From assembly GCF_020497125.1 (NCBI RefSeq), contig NC_059084.1, forward strand, positions 31,092,203-31,156,202: a stretch of DNA of 64,000 nucleotides. The letters are read 5' to 3'. Both the position numbers and the translations under genes were made by a program. Origin of the DNA: Mauremys mutica. Its lineage: Eukaryota > Chordata > Testudines > Geoemydidae. Below, piece by piece: positions 36,243 to 50,340 of the stretch. The first letter of the stretch is position 1. Each line of letters begins with the position of its first letter. The notes beneath the pieces were generated by a model. The model made no database searches, was not told where the DNA came from, and worked only from the letters and a program-made list of their open reading frames with translations.

Positions 36243-36960
36243 ATGTCTAGATGGCAACTGGTATCAAGCGGAGTGCCCCAAGGGTTGGTCCTGGGGCCAG
36301 TTTTGTTTAGTATCTTCATTAATGATTGGGAGGATGGCGTGGACTGCACCCTCAGCAAGTTTGCAGATGACACTAAACTGGGAGGAGTGGTAGATACGCT
36401 GGAGGGTTGGGGTAGGATACAGAGGGACCTAGACAAATTAGAGGATTGGGCCAAAAGAAATATGATGAGGTTCAACAAGGACAAGTGCAGAGTCCTGCAC
36501 TTAGGACGGAAGAATTTCATGCACTGCTACAGACTGGGGACCGAGTGGCTAGGCAGCAGTTCTGCAGAAAAGGACCTAGGGGTTACAGTGGATGAGAAGC
36601 TTGATATGAGTCAACAGTGTGCCCTTGTTGCTAAGAAGGCTAACGGCATTTTGGGCTGTATAAGCAGAGTCATTTCCAGCAGATCGAGGGATGTGATCAT
36701 TCCCCTCTATTCGGCATTGGGGAGGCCTCATCTGGAGTGCTGTGTCCAGTTTTGGGCCCCACACTACAAGAAGGATGTGGAAAAATTGGGAAGAGTCCAG
36801 CGGAGGGCAACAAAAATGATTAGGGGGCTGGAGCATATGATTTATGAGGAGAGGCTGAGGGAACTGGGATTATTTAGTCTGCAGAAGAGAAGGATGAGGA
36901 GGGATTTGATAGCTGCTCTCAAGTACCTGAAAGGGGGTTCCAAAGAGGATGGCTCTAGAC
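36243..36960 (+). pseudogene. CR1 reverse transcriptase fragment
   Basis: The longest intact part of the CR1 RT in this copy: [29 protein letters not shown], then [20 protein letters not shown] and [20 protein letters not shown], and finally [20 protein letters not shown]. These belong to the palm and thumb of CR1-type RT. The upstream fingers lie in another frame, and the insertion at 36961 cuts it. Confidence 0.85.
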
Positions 36961-37251
36961 CAGGGATAGGCAATCTATGGCATGCGAGCTGATTTTCAGT
37001 GGCACTCACACTGCGTGGGTCCTGGCCACCGGTTCAGGAGGCTCTGCATTTTAATTTAATTTTAAATGAAGCTTCTTAAATATGTTAAAAACCTTATTTA
37101 CTTTACATACAACAATAGTTTAGTTATATATTATAGACTTCTAGAAAGATCTTCTAAAAACGTTAAAATGTATTACTGGCACATGAAACCTTAAATTAGC
37201 ATGAATAAATGAAGACTCGGCACACCACTTCTGAAAGGATGCTGACCCCTG
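36961..37251 (+). mobile_element. hAT-type MITE inserted in the CR1 copy
   Basis: Left end cagggataggcaatctatgg and right end gatgctgacccctg are degenerate inverted termini like those at 16324 and 48104, but the interior is AT-rich and different. Flanks ctctagac (36953-36960) and atctagac (37252-37259) match at 7 of 8. CR1 sequence resumes after it. Confidence 0.87.
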
Positions 37252-37540
37252 ATCTAGACTGTTCTCAGTGGTAGCAGATGACAGTACAAGGAGTAATGGT
37301 CTCAAGTTGCAGTGGGGGAGGTCTAGGTTGGATATTAGGAAAAACTTTTTCACTAGGAGGGTGGTGAAGCACTAGAATGGGTTACCTAGGAAGGTGTTAG
37401 AATCTCCTTTCTTGGAGGTTTTTAAGGTCAGGCTTGACAAAGCCCTGGGTGGGATGATTTAGTTGGGAATTGCTCCTGCTTTGAGCAGAGGGTTGGACTA
37501 GATGACCTCCTGAGGTCCCTTCCAACCATGATATTCTATG

Positions 37541-37917
37541 CCTCTGTTGGTGGGGGGGACAGCTCTGAGCCCAGAGACAGGCAGCCTTTCCTACATCCCA
37601 GAGCTGGATGTCACACAGTGGGGCTGCTGTTAGAGACTGTCACACCTTCAACTTGCGTGTCATTGAAAGTCCGGTGCCTCTCAATTCTCCAACTGTTCTT
37701 AAGGCTGGTCTCAGGCCAAATCATCTCCAGTGATTACAACAGACTTCCCAATGGCACTCTGATGGTTATTCCCATGTTGAATTTGGATTCTCACATCGGC
37801 TGGTATTTTTATTTATTTACTGAGTACCAAACAGTCTTAGTGATGTCCAAGACACAAGTTGGGGCAGATCCTAGCCAAAGAGCTTATGTCATTTATTATG
37901 CAAGGACTTAATTGATA
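37541..37917. other. Between two CR1 copies, nothing recognised
   Basis: Contains a g-run near 37549 and a 127-codon + strand frame (37528-37911) without recognisable family. Confidence 0.4.
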
Positions 37918-38562
37918 TTATGTACGTGGGGACGTCTGGATGGAGGTCACTAGCTGACTACAGAAGGCAACAGCGGCACCAGAACAGGAAGAAAAATGGC
38001 TGCTCTGCGGGAAGGAGACCTCAGGCAGTACATAGTGCTCCACCCTCACCCAGTCCATCAAGGTCAAGAACCAGTATGCTGTACTGGCAACAGGAGGAGA
38101 TGATCAGACCTCATGGATGAGGAAGAGAAGCCATCTCCCCCAAGGCTGGGAGGCTCAGGGCCACCACCCCTAAGAGGAGACAGCATAGGGTGGGGGTGAT
38201 GGCGATTCCCCCCACCCCCTTCGGAAGGGGATGGAAGCATCTATCTACCAACCTGACTTGCCATCCCAGGAAGTTGCTGCCTGCCTAGAGCCTGTATCCA
38301 AGACATTACAGAAAGATTGCCAAGGCTCATCTGTCTCTCTACTGCTCTCTTATTAGTGGGCACTAATAATAATGCCAGATGTAACCCTGAGCAGATCTGT
38401 AGTGACTACAGGGCTCTTGGAGCCAGGGTGAAGGAATCATGGGTGTATGTGATATTATCATCCATCCTCACAGTTAAGGGTAAGGGCCCAGGCAGGGGCA
38501 GATGCATTCTGGAGATGAACACGTGCCTGCACAGATAGCATTGACAGGAGAGCTTTGGCGTC

Positions 38563-39396
38563 TGTCAAGGTTCCTCCCCCACTCTGAACTTTAGGGTACA
38601 GCTGTGGGGACCTGCATAAACACCTCTAAGCTTAACTACCAGCTTAGATCTGGTCTCGCTGCCACCATCCAGATTTCTGAGTACCTGGAACATTCTCTTT
38701 CCCCTCAAAACCTTCCCCTCCCTGGGAGAGACTTCTTCACCAAGTTCCTGGTGAACACTGATCCCACCCCTTGGATCTTAACACAAGGAGAATTTAACCA
38801 TCCCCCCTCCTTTCCCTCACCAATTCCTGGTGAGTCCAGATCCAAACCCCTTGGATCTTAAAACAAGGAAAAATCGATCAGGTTCTTAAAAAGAATGCTT
38901 TTAATTAAAGAAAGAAAGGTAAAAATCATCTCTGTAAAGTCAGGATGGAAAATAACTTTACAGAGAAACCCCCTCTAGACTTAGGTTCAAAATTACAGCA
39001 AACAGAGGTAAAATCCTCTCAGCAAAAAGGAACATTTACAAGTTGAGAAAACAAAAATTAAACTAACACGCCTTGCCTGGCTGTTACTTACAAGTTTGAA
39101 ATATGAGAGACTGATTCAGAAAGATTTGGAGAGCCTGGATTGATGTCTGGTCCCATTTAGTCCCAAGAGCGAACTACCACCAAAAAAAAAAAAAAAAAAA
39201 AAAAGCACAAACAAAAGCCTTCCCCCTCACCAAGATTTGAAAGTATCTTGTCCCTTTATTGGTCCTTTGGGTCAGGTGTCAGCCACGTTTTCTGAGCTTT
39301 TTAACCCTTTACAGGTAAAAGGATTTTGGTGTTTCTGGCCATAGAATCATAGAGTATCAGGATTGGAAGGGACCTCAGGAGGTCATAGTTATGACA
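38563..39396 (-). mobile_element. Solo LTR of the Gmr1-like Gypsy family, antisense
   Basis: On the + strand it runs from tgtcaaggttcctcccccac to ttatgaca (39389-39396), complementary to the LTR at 29182-29944. A poly(A) run of 23 (39182-39204) replaces the shorter tract of the other copies. Flanks gcgtc (38558-38562) and gcttc (39397-39401) are a 5-bp duplication with one mismatch. A small CR1 tail (39341-39388) is inserted near its end. Confidence 0.85.
39341..39388 (-). mobile_element. CR1-type 3' tail inserted in the LTR
   Basis: The + strand reads atagaatcatagagtatcag followed by gattggaagggacctcagga ggtcata, the complement of a CR1 3' end. It separates the LTR body from its terminal ttatgaca. 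Confidence 0.75.
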
Positions 39397-39410
39397 GCTT
39401 CCTTGACCAT

Positions 39411-40783
39411 TAGATGAACATAATTTGTTGGGAAATAGTCAACATGGTTTTTGTAAAGGGAAATCATGCCTCACCAATCTACTAGAATTCTTTAAGGAGA
39501 TCCAGTGGATATAGTGTATTTAGATTTTCAGAAAGCCTTTGACAAGGTCCCTCACCAAAGTCTCTTAAGCAAAATAAGCAGTCATGGGATAAGAGGGAAG
39601 GTTCTCTCATGGATTGGTAACTGGTTTAAAGATAAGAAACAAAGGGTAGGAATAAATGGTCAGTTTTCAGAATGGAGAGAGGTAAATAGTAGTGTGCCCC
39701 AGGGGTCTGTACTGGAACCAGTCCTATTTAACATATTCATAAACGATCGGAAAAAGGGGTAAACAGTGAGGTGGCAAAATTTGCAGATACAAAACTACTG
39801 AAGATACTGAAGTCCCAGGCAGACTGTGAAGAGCTACAAAAGGATCTCACAAAACTGGGTGACTGGGCAACAAAATAGCAGATGAAATTTAATGTTGATA
39901 AATGCAAAGTAATGCACATTGGAAAACATAATCCTAACTATACATATACAGCGATGGGGTCTAAATTAGCTGTTATCACTCAAGAAAGAGATCTTGGAGT
40001 CATTGTGGATAGTTCTCTGAAATCATCCACTCAATGTGCAGCGGCAGTCAAAAAAGCAAACAGAATGTTGGGAATCATCAAGAAAGGGATAGATAATAAG
40101 ACAGAAAATATCATATTGCCTCTATATAAATCCATGATACTGCCACACCTTGAATACTGCGTGCAGATGTGGTCGTCCCATCTCAAAAAAAGACATATTA
40201 GAATTGGAAAAGGTTCAGATAAGGGCAACAAAAATGATTAGGGGTATAGACCAGCTTCCTTATGAGGAGAGATTAATAAGACTGGGACTTTTCAGCTTGG
40301 AAAAGAGGCACCTAAGTGGGGATATGATAGAGGTCTGTAAAATCATGAGTAGTATAGAGAAAGTAAATAAGGAAGTGTTATTTACTCCTTCTCATAATAC
40401 AAGAACAAGGGGCCACCAAATGAAATTAATAGGTAGCAGGTTTAAAACAAACACAAGAAAGTATTTTTTCACACAAGGCACTGTCAACCTCTGGAACTCC
40501 TTGCCAGAGGGTGTTATGAAGGCCAATACAATAACTGGATTGAAAAGGGAGCTAGATAGATTCATGGAAGATAGGTCCATCAATGGCTTTTAGCCAGGAT
40601 GGGCAGGAATGGTGTCCCTAGCCTCTGTTTGCCAGAAGCTGGGACTGGGTGACAGGGCATGGATCACTTGATGATAATAATCTCTCTGTTCATTCCCTTT
40701 GGGGCACCTGTCATTGGCCACCGTCAGAGGACAGGATACTGGGCTTGATGGACCTTTGGTCTGACCCAGTATGGCCGTTCTTA
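39411..40783 (+). mobile_element. CR1 LINE (second subfamily) inserted with 7-bp duplication
   Basis: RT fragments are [20 protein letters not shown] and [19 protein letters not shown] (39505-39762), then FNVDKCKVMHIGKHN (39882-40241) and [19 protein letters not shown] (40150-40593), with frame breaks between them. The 3' end is gtctgacccagtatggccgt tcttatg, a different tail from the copy at 35696. The sequence tgaccat flanks it on both sides (39404-39410 and 40784-40790). Confidence 0.82.
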
Positions 40784-41574
40784 TGACCATGGGATGCTGC
40801 TCCAGGATGGAGGACGGCTGGGAAAGATGGGGTCCACCTGCTCAAGAAGGGGAAAAGCATCTTTGCACACTGATTAGACAACCTGGTGAGGAGGGCTTTA
40901 AATTAGGTTAAAAGGGGCAAGTGACAATTTCCCAAAGGTAGGTATAAAAAAAGATGGCTTGACAGATAGCTGGAGTTTTTTTGGGGGTAGGGAAAATGGT
41001 AAATTACAATAGGGTCACAGGAGTAATAAAAAAAGAGGAATACAGTGGGAGGAAATCTGCTCAGCATCTGGACTGCTGCAGGGAATGCCAAAATCCAAGC
41101 TAGTGGATTGATCTAACTACTCAACTGGGAAGAGGGGAGAAGCAGCAAGCCCAATTAGCTTCAGACTGAGGAGCAGAAATACAAATTTCAAAAAGAAAGA
41201 TACTATTTCCTTATTAAAAATATAATCTGTATATTTTCAGTTTACAAGAATGACTGTTTTCAGGGCAGAAGGAAGGGGAAAAGCAGTATGTGGCCTTTAC
41301 AGCAAGGATTTTTAAATGGGCTCATTGCCCTGGTAGATTTTCCAAGCAGTGAACTGCCCTGGAACTGCAGTGGTAGCCTTTTAAACCAAGGTTTCTCATT
41401 AAAAACCTGAATGTGTTATACAATTATCTAGTCTGCAAAATCATTCCAAGAATAGCAGCAAAACATGCTTCATATTTCAATCAACAGAACTCGTTTCTTT
41501 TTGTAGGACATCTTGTGGCTTGACAGAATCCCTGAATTATTTAAAACCAGAACAAGTGAAACTTCAGCTCTCAC

Positions 41575-41708
41575 CTTTGCCAATCCAGAAAGAAGCTCTA
41601 ATGCAGCTAGTGAGATACTCATGTCCTGTCTCCACTGTGAGTTGAGTCTTTGTGTTACCAGATGAATACTGCGAATCAGTAGTCCAGCCGCTGTATCTGT
41701 ATTAAGAG
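41575..41708 (-). CDS. RALGAPB: RALGAPB exon 7 of window
   Basis: Internal exon of 134 bp. Acceptor AG at 41710-41709, donor GTGAGA starting at 41574. After the split Ala it encodes [20 protein letters not shown] then [20 protein letters not shown] and GLAK, ending at a codon boundary. It is a helical segment typical of the middle of RalGAP beta. Confidence 0.95.
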
Positions 41709-42480
41709 CTAGGATATAATCCCAATACCACATCCCACAGAGAGGGAAAATAACTAAGCATTAGTAACAATAAGCAAAGCAATCTGTCAGGCACAGGCCA
41801 AAGCAGCCACAATAAGCACAGAAAACAAAATTACACAACACCTCAGAAGCTAGCAATTTAGTAAATTTCACATGGATTAATTAATTGGTTTATAACTCCA
41901 GCATGTTATATATCTAAATCAGACTAGCTTCTACTCTCAAAGCATACTCTCTTTCTGCATATGTACACATTTTACCAGATTTGCCATTTGAATGTAGTTA
42001 GAATAATTCATCTGAAAACACATTTTAGGTGTCCACTGCATGCTGCATAATACTAGCTACTACATTTAAATTGTGGAGCTGTGGAATGGCTAACAGCAGG
42101 TTTACTTTATACAGAAACTTTTTGCTATAGTGTTTCTAAGTTTCTATAAGAGTTCATAGTTTGAGTACTTATAACTTCAACTAATTAAGACATTAATATG
42201 ATGTGCAAATATTACATAGCGTTCTACTTAAAATACATATGCTGAAAATTACTATAGGATTTCATAAAGATTAGCTCCAGGCATTGAGAGAATTAATCCT
42301 GGGGAGAAAAAAAGATGCAACGGCACTACAATCATTTCCAAACATTTGATTTTCCTGCACCACAGGCTTGAAATTAAATGGTACGTTTTCAGTATCTGCT
42401 TTCTTTATAATTTCATATTTGAGGGTCATTTAGGTTCAATTTGTTAAGACTGGAGTAGGGGAAAAAACTGATTTCAGAAA
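41709..42480. other. Intron 6 left part, nothing recognised
   Basis: AT-rich intronic sequence between exon 7 and the GC-rich repeat. Confidence 0.45.
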
Positions 42481-42895
42481 TGAAAGCTGTTGGGACTGGA
42501 GCACCCAAAAAAAAATAAAAAAAAAAAAAATTAGTGGATGCTTAGCACCCACCGGCAGCCACCTCTTCCCCACCCAGCACCTCCCATCCCTCGCCAACCC
42601 TGCCAATCAACTCCTCCCCCTCTCTCTCAGTGCCTCCCACCCACCATGATCAGCTGTTCAACGGTGTGCAGGAGGCACTGGAGGGAGAGGGAGGAGCGAG
42701 AATGGGGTGCACTCAGGGGAGGGGGCTGAACTGGGCAGGAAGAGGCAGGGTGGGGCCTGGAGCAGGGGCAAGAAGAGGCGGGGCAGGGGTGGGGGCTTGG
42801 GAGAGGGATAGGGTGGGGGCAGGGGTGGGGCCTGGAGCAGAGTGGGGTTTGAGCACCCCTGGTGCCCAGAGGAAGCAGGTGCCTGTGACTAAGAG
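42481..42895. repeat. GC-rich repeat with gagcaccc ends
   Basis: Begins near ggactggagcacccaaaa, followed by an A-rich tract (42508-42530), a C-rich half and a G-rich half with many ggggcagg and gtggggcctggagcag units, and ends ttgagcacccctggtgccca. The complementary composition of the halves and recurring gagcaccc suggest a degenerate palindromic DNA element. Family not recognised. Confidence 0.45.
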
Positions 42896-44575
<1,680 letters not shown>

Positions 44576-44623
44576 TTAGATATCTTGGAAAAAGTAGGTA
44601 TAATACAGTAATATGTTTTTCTA

Positions 44624-44752
<129 letters not shown>

Positions 44753-45182
44753 TTACAGTTCAAATGTGTGAAAAGCAGTGTGTGTGCTGCTTAAATCTAT
44801 AAAAATGTGTCAGTGCTCACTTTTATAAAAGATCTGTTTAAGGGTTTATGATAGCCACAAGAATTTGCTTCAGACTCTGAAATTCAACACAGAGGGTGAT
44901 AGACTAGCTCAGATTTTGCTATACATTATTTTAAATTCACTTGGCTTGACAAAAGTTCCTTATGCTCCTCTCAACTCGGAAAGGCCTTTGTTTTTTAATA
45001 AAGCTTTTTTTTTGTTTTTAAATCTTAACTCCTTCTTCATTAAAAACTCCCTGAACTCAACTCCGAAAAAGCTGTCCACTCTCTGCAAGCATAGAAAGTA
45101 TGGAGATGGGATTTTTTTTAATGCACTGCACACACTACCTTTACAAGGACAAGGCATCAGACACTGATTTAAAAGGAGCTGG

Positions 45183-45297
45183 GCAGGGACCGACTTTGAC
45201 TATGTGTATGTACAGCACCTAGTTCAATGGGTCCTGATCTTGACCCTATCCTCTAGGTGCTACAACAGTCCTAGTGACAGATAAATATAACTACATG
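45183..45297 (+). mobile_element. Ancient LINE/SINE 3'-tail-like fragment, copy 2
   Basis: The pattern gtatgtacagcacctagttc, atgggtcctgatcttgaccc and ctaggtgctacaac matches the fragment at 21467-21582 in layout and probably in family. Confidence 0.4.
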
Positions 45298-45335
45298 TTC
45301 AGAGGGCTCAATGAACTAGCTGTGCAGACGCAGTA

Positions 45336-45440
45336 TCTATGATTTCCCCATCTGTAAAATGGGGATAATACTTACTAAACATTACTGGGACAATTTTAGT
45401 TGTCTATCGGAATGCTTTCACAGTGAAAAGTGCAACGTAA
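45336..45440 (+). mobile_element. MIR SINE fragment
   Basis: The block ttccccatctgtaaaatggg gataatacttact is the well-known MIR core, read on the + strand. Confidence 0.65.
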
Positions 45441-45599
45441 GTGATTTCTTAAGCAAAAGAACTTAAGGCTGGAACTTTGTCTCTTTCCACTTGCATAGCA
45501 GCACATAATTGTTTAAGTCCTACATGATCCCTGGTAGTTTGCACAGTATTCTGTTGTATAATATTGAGAACTCAATCCTAGAGTTCAGGATTTTTCTTA

Positions 45600-46556
<957 letters not shown>

Positions 46557-46671
46557 CTCAGATTTTATGGTCCCAAAATGATGAGGGAGAGGCAATAATG
46601 ACAGCAAAATATTGATAGAGGATCTTCTCAGCTCTGTAGGGTTTACATAGGTTTTAAACTTTGAGAGCTCT
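46557..46671 (-). CDS. RALGAPB: RALGAPB exon 3 of window
   Basis: Internal exon of 115 bp (one base plus 38 codons). Acceptor AG at 46673-46672, donor GT at 46556-46555. It encodes [20 protein letters not shown] followed by [18 protein letters not shown] and ends exactly at a codon boundary. The intron upstream (46672-57705) is about 11 kb and full of mobile elements. Confidence 0.95.
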
Positions 46672-47084
46672 CTGCCAATAAGAAAAAGCGTTAGAAAGTT
46701 AATCAATTTTTCACAGGAGTTTGGAATTAAATGTAATTCCATACAGATTAAATTTACAGGCACAAAAGATGCTTAACAAAAAGCACACAGTATAATATGG
46801 TATCTATTTCACTTTGGGTTTAGAAGCCTTACTTTGTGTTATCAATGATCGGACTTTGAATTCATATATGTCATTTTATTTTTTAACAGAAAGGTGTATC
46901 TGTAGCTCTGGCTTCAGCATAACAACCTAAGACTTTAGAATTCAACTTTAACAACCTCGGCTTTAAGAATTCGAGCTTTAGAGCCAGAAAGACCCTCAAG
47001 GCGAATCCTCCAACTGCAACATGAAACAGTTCAACAGCTTGATATACAATGCAGTAATGAGCTAATAAGTTCCACAGAACCATG

Positions 47085-47770
47085 TGTGATGGAGCAAGGC
47101 CGGATGGCTATAGGAAAGTACTCAGGAACAGGTATGTTAGCCCCAGGCTAAGCAAATCCCTAGTACCATGGGAACCAAAATGGCAGTTGCTCCAGGATAA
47201 TTAAGGCACCTGGGGCCAATTAAGAACTTTCTAGAAGGCACCAGAGAGAGCTACACTGATTGGAGCACCTGCAGCCAATCAGGACAGGCTAATCAGGGCA
47301 CCTGATATAAAAAGGGGAGCTCACTCCAGTCAGGGGTGGAGGAGCCAGAGGAAGGAAGTGTGTATGAGGAGCTGGGAGTCAGAGACACAAGGAACTAAGA
47401 ACTGAGAGGGTATACTACTGGAGGATTGAGGAAACACCATACAATCAAGCAGTATCAGACACCAGGAGGATCCTATGGTGAGGATAAAGAAGGTGTTTGA
47501 AGAAGGCTATGGGGAAGTAGCCCAGGGAGCTGTAGCAGTCAAGCAGCGGTTACAAGTAGCACTATAGAGACTGCTGCAATTCACAGGGCCCTGGGCTGGA
47601 ACCCGGAGTAGAGGGTGGGACCGGGTTCCCCCCAAGTCTCGCTACTCCTAAACAGACATAGGAGGAGTTGATCCAGACTGTGGGTTTCATCCAAGGGGAA
47701 GACCACTGAGGGGAGGAAAATCTGCCAATAAGCGCAGGACCTACTAGGGGAGAGGAGGAACTTTGCCACA
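47085..47770 (+). mobile_element. Solo LTR (686 bp) with 4-bp duplication and TATA box
   Basis: From tgtgatggagcaaggccgga to ggaggaactttgccaca, TG to CA with tgtg/caca ends. The sequence catg lies at 47081-47084 and 47771-47774. A TATA-like tataaaaag at 47306-47314 sits ahead of a GAG-rich R/U5-like half. No internal genes; an ERV or other LTR family. Confidence 0.82.
47306..47314 (+). promoter_or_regulatory. TATA box of the LTR
   Basis: The tataaaaag within the LTR is in a position compatible with its own promoter. Whether it is used is unknown. Confidence 0.45.
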
Positions 47771-48103
47771 CATGGTAAGTGTCGTCATTTCATTTTCAGT
47801 GAGTTCAAATGAAGCTTATCTACCCCAAATAAGAACATACATGCTTCCATGGCTGGTTTTTAAATGCAGTTTGAAACCCATCCATTAAGCCCTTCCAGTC
47901 TCATGACCATTTCACACCTACCATCTTCAATAGCATGTCATCTCATACTAGTCCAATAGTCCTCTTAGTCCTGATAAAACATTCTATGTATTTTATCAGG
48001 TGCCAACCCAGCAGCTGAGTGTATACTCTTTGGTACCCACGAGCTAGACAAGGATACAGCAGCAAATATTTCCTCTAAACCATTCACACGCTACATTTTA
48101 AAC

Positions 48104-48436
48104 CAGGGATCGGCAACCTTTGGCACGCAGCCCGCCAGAGTAAGCCACCTGGCAGGCCGGGCGGGTTTGTTTATCTGCCGCATCCACAGGTTTGGCCGAT
48201 CGCAGCTCCCACAGGCCGCAGTTCACTGCTCCAGGCCAACGGGAGCTGCAAGAAGCGGCATGGGACAAGGGATGTACTGGCCGCCGCTTCCCACAGCCCC
48301 CATTGGCCGAGTGGTGAACCGCGGCCAGTGGGAGCTATGATCAGCCAAACCCGCGGACACAGCAGGTAAACAAACCAGCCCGGCCTGCCAGGGGGCTTAT
48401 CTTGGCAGGCCATGTGCCAAAGGTTGCCAATCCCTG
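48104..48436 (+). mobile_element. Palindromic GC-rich hAT-type MITE
   Basis: Left end cagggatcggcaacctttgg, right end ccaaaggttgccaatccctg. Same family as 16324-16658, with a foldback body (ccgcagttcactgctccagg and similar). Flanks ttttaaac (48096-48103) and gtttaaac (48437-48444) agree at 7 of 8 positions. Confidence 0.88.
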
Positions 48437-48444
48437 GTTTAAAC

Positions 48445-49029
48445 TAAGGTAACCAGTTGTGCTTAGGCACACAGTCACACACAAGTTAGCTATATATGGT
48501 ATTGCATCCATTGCATGAGACCTAGAAACAGGATCTCTTTTTACAAAGAGAAGACAAATTGCCTCTTCAATCAAACTGAAGGAAAAAAGAAGCATGTGAC
48601 ATGGTTTTAATCTGTACTTTCCTTGTCAGAATAAGGCTCTTTAGCGTCCACTCTAATCTAACATTGAAACCCAGTGTGATTGTGCATACAATCAAAACAC
48701 AGGGGGCAATTGACATTTAACCTCTTACACTGAACTCCCAGAAGGAATAAACACTTCTGTGAGTAAATACACAGATATACACTATATTTCAAATATAGAG
48801 ATTTGGTAAAAAGGGGTTTAAGCCCTTTGGCAAAGTCAAAGCCATGCTAAAACCTGGACCCAAACAAGGGAACCCATGATTGAGAATGTGCTCTTAGTCC
48901 TTTGGAGGGATAACTTGTGCTTCTGAATGGTAGTTTAGGAGCAATATGTACAGCAAGGAAATTCACCCCATTTTCCATTAAATGCCACCTCCTTTTTAGC
49001 AAAATGTGCTCTCTTCTTTACCCTGTGCC
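48445..49029. other. Intron 2 left part, nothing recognised
   Basis: No exon or repeat recognised between the MITE and the antisense CR1. Confidence 0.45.
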
Positions 49030-49430
49030 ACATACTCTCATAGAAGGTTAGGGTTGGAAGAGACCTCCCTGCTCAAAGCAGGACCAACTAAATCATCTCA
49101 CCCAGGGTTTTGTCAAGCCGGGCCTTAAAAACCTTTAAGGATGGAGATTCCACCATCTCCCTAGGTAACCCATTCCAGTGCTTCACCACCTTCCTAGTGA
49201 AATAGTTTTTCCTAATATCCAACCTAGACCTCCCCTACTGCATGAGACCATTGCTCTTTGTTCTGTCATCTGGCACCAATGAGAACAGCCAAGCTCCATC
49301 CTCTTTGGAACCTCCCTTCATGTAGCTGAAAGCTGCTATCAAATTCCCCCCTCACTCTTCTCTTCTGCAGACTAAATAAGCCCAGTTCCCTCAGTCTCTC
49401 CTCCTAAGTAATGTGCCACAACTTCATCAG

Positions 49431-49543
49431 GTATCAGAGGGGTAGCCGTGTTAGTCTGGATCTGTAAAAGCAGCAAAGAATCCTGTGGCACCTTATAGAC
49501 TGTTAGTCTATAAGGTGCCACAGGATTCTTTGCTGGTTTAACG
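49431..49543. mobile_element. Penelope-like palindromic fragment inside CR1
   Basis: Starts gtatcagaggggtagccgtg, ttagtctggatctgtaaaag, then arms agaatcctgtggcaccttat agac and their complement gtctataaggtgccacaggattct. It is flanked by tcatcag at 49424-49430 and 49544-49550. It belongs to a different Penelope subfamily from the copies at 12858 and 14984 and lacks a hammerhead core. Confidence 0.82.
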
Positions 49544-50340
49544 TCATCAGATTTCTTTTGGCCCAATCCTCCAATTTGTTTAGGTCACTCTGGACCCTAT
49601 CCCTACCCTCCAGTGCATCTACTTCTCCTCCCAGCTTAGCGTCATCCACAAACTTGCTGAAGGTGCAATCCATCCCATCATCCAGATCATTAATGAAGAT
49701 GTTGAACAAAAAGGGCCCCAGGACTGACCCCTGGGGCACTCCGCTTGACACTGGCTGCCAACTAGACATTGAGCCGTTGATCACTACCCATTGAGCCCGA
49801 CAATCTAGCCCGCTTTCTATCCACCTTATAGTCCATTCATCTGATCCATACTTCTTTAACTTGCTGGAAAGAATACTGTGGGAGACCGTATTAAAAGTTT
49901 TGCTAAACTCAAGGCATATCATGTTCACTGCTTTCCCCATATCCACAGAGCCAGTTCTCATCATAGAAGGCAATCAGGTTGGTCAGGCATGACTTGCCCT
50001 TGGTGAATCCATGTTGACTGTTCTGATCATCTTCCTCTCTTCCAAGTGCTTCAAAATGGATTCCCTGAGGACCCGCTCCATGATTTTTCCAAGGACTGAG
50101 GTGAGGCTGACTGATCTGTAGTTCCCCAGATTCTCCTTCCTTCCCTTTTTTAAAGATGGGCACTATTTTTGCCTTTTTCCAGTCATCCAGGACATCCCCC
50201 GATTGCCACAAGTTTTCAAAGATAATGGCCAATGGCTCTGCAATCATATCAGTCAACTCCCTCAGATGCATTGCGTTTGACCCCATGGACTTGTGCATGT
50301 CTAGCTTTTCTAAATAATCCTTAACCTGTTCTTTCACCAT
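49503..50340 (-). pseudogene. CR1 reverse transcriptase, broken
   Basis: Two overlapping frames (49909-50340 and 49503-49973) together cover the fingers and palm of CR1 RT. In the catalytic box the usual FADD is FVDD. A frame shift near 49950 and an inserted Penelope piece at 49543 remove function. Confidence 0.82.

Larger units (their letters stand above)
35696..37540 (+). mobile_element. CR1 LINE 3' half with broken RT frame
   Basis: The ORF2 RT part starts with [24 protein letters not shown] sequence (35705-35765). It continues through [31 protein letters not shown], then [20 protein letters not shown] and the catalytic FADDTK motif within the open frame 36243-36992. The 3' end is ttggactagatgacctcctg and ccttccaaccatgatattct near 37535. 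The frame is broken near 36070-36240. The hAT-type MITE at 36961-37251 is inserted in it. Confidence 0.9.
37918..41200 (+). mobile_element. CR1 5' part (ORF1 region), split by two insertions
   Basis: Pieces 37918-38562, 39397-39410 and 40784-41200 read continuously as the 5'/ORF1 region of a turtle CR1 as I recall it (gtccatcaaggtcaagaacc, gacattacagaaagattgcc, then catgggatgctgctccagga and caacctggtgaggagggctt). A solo Gypsy LTR (38563-39396) and a younger CR1 (39411-40783) interrupt it. The right border is uncertain. Confidence 0.7.
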
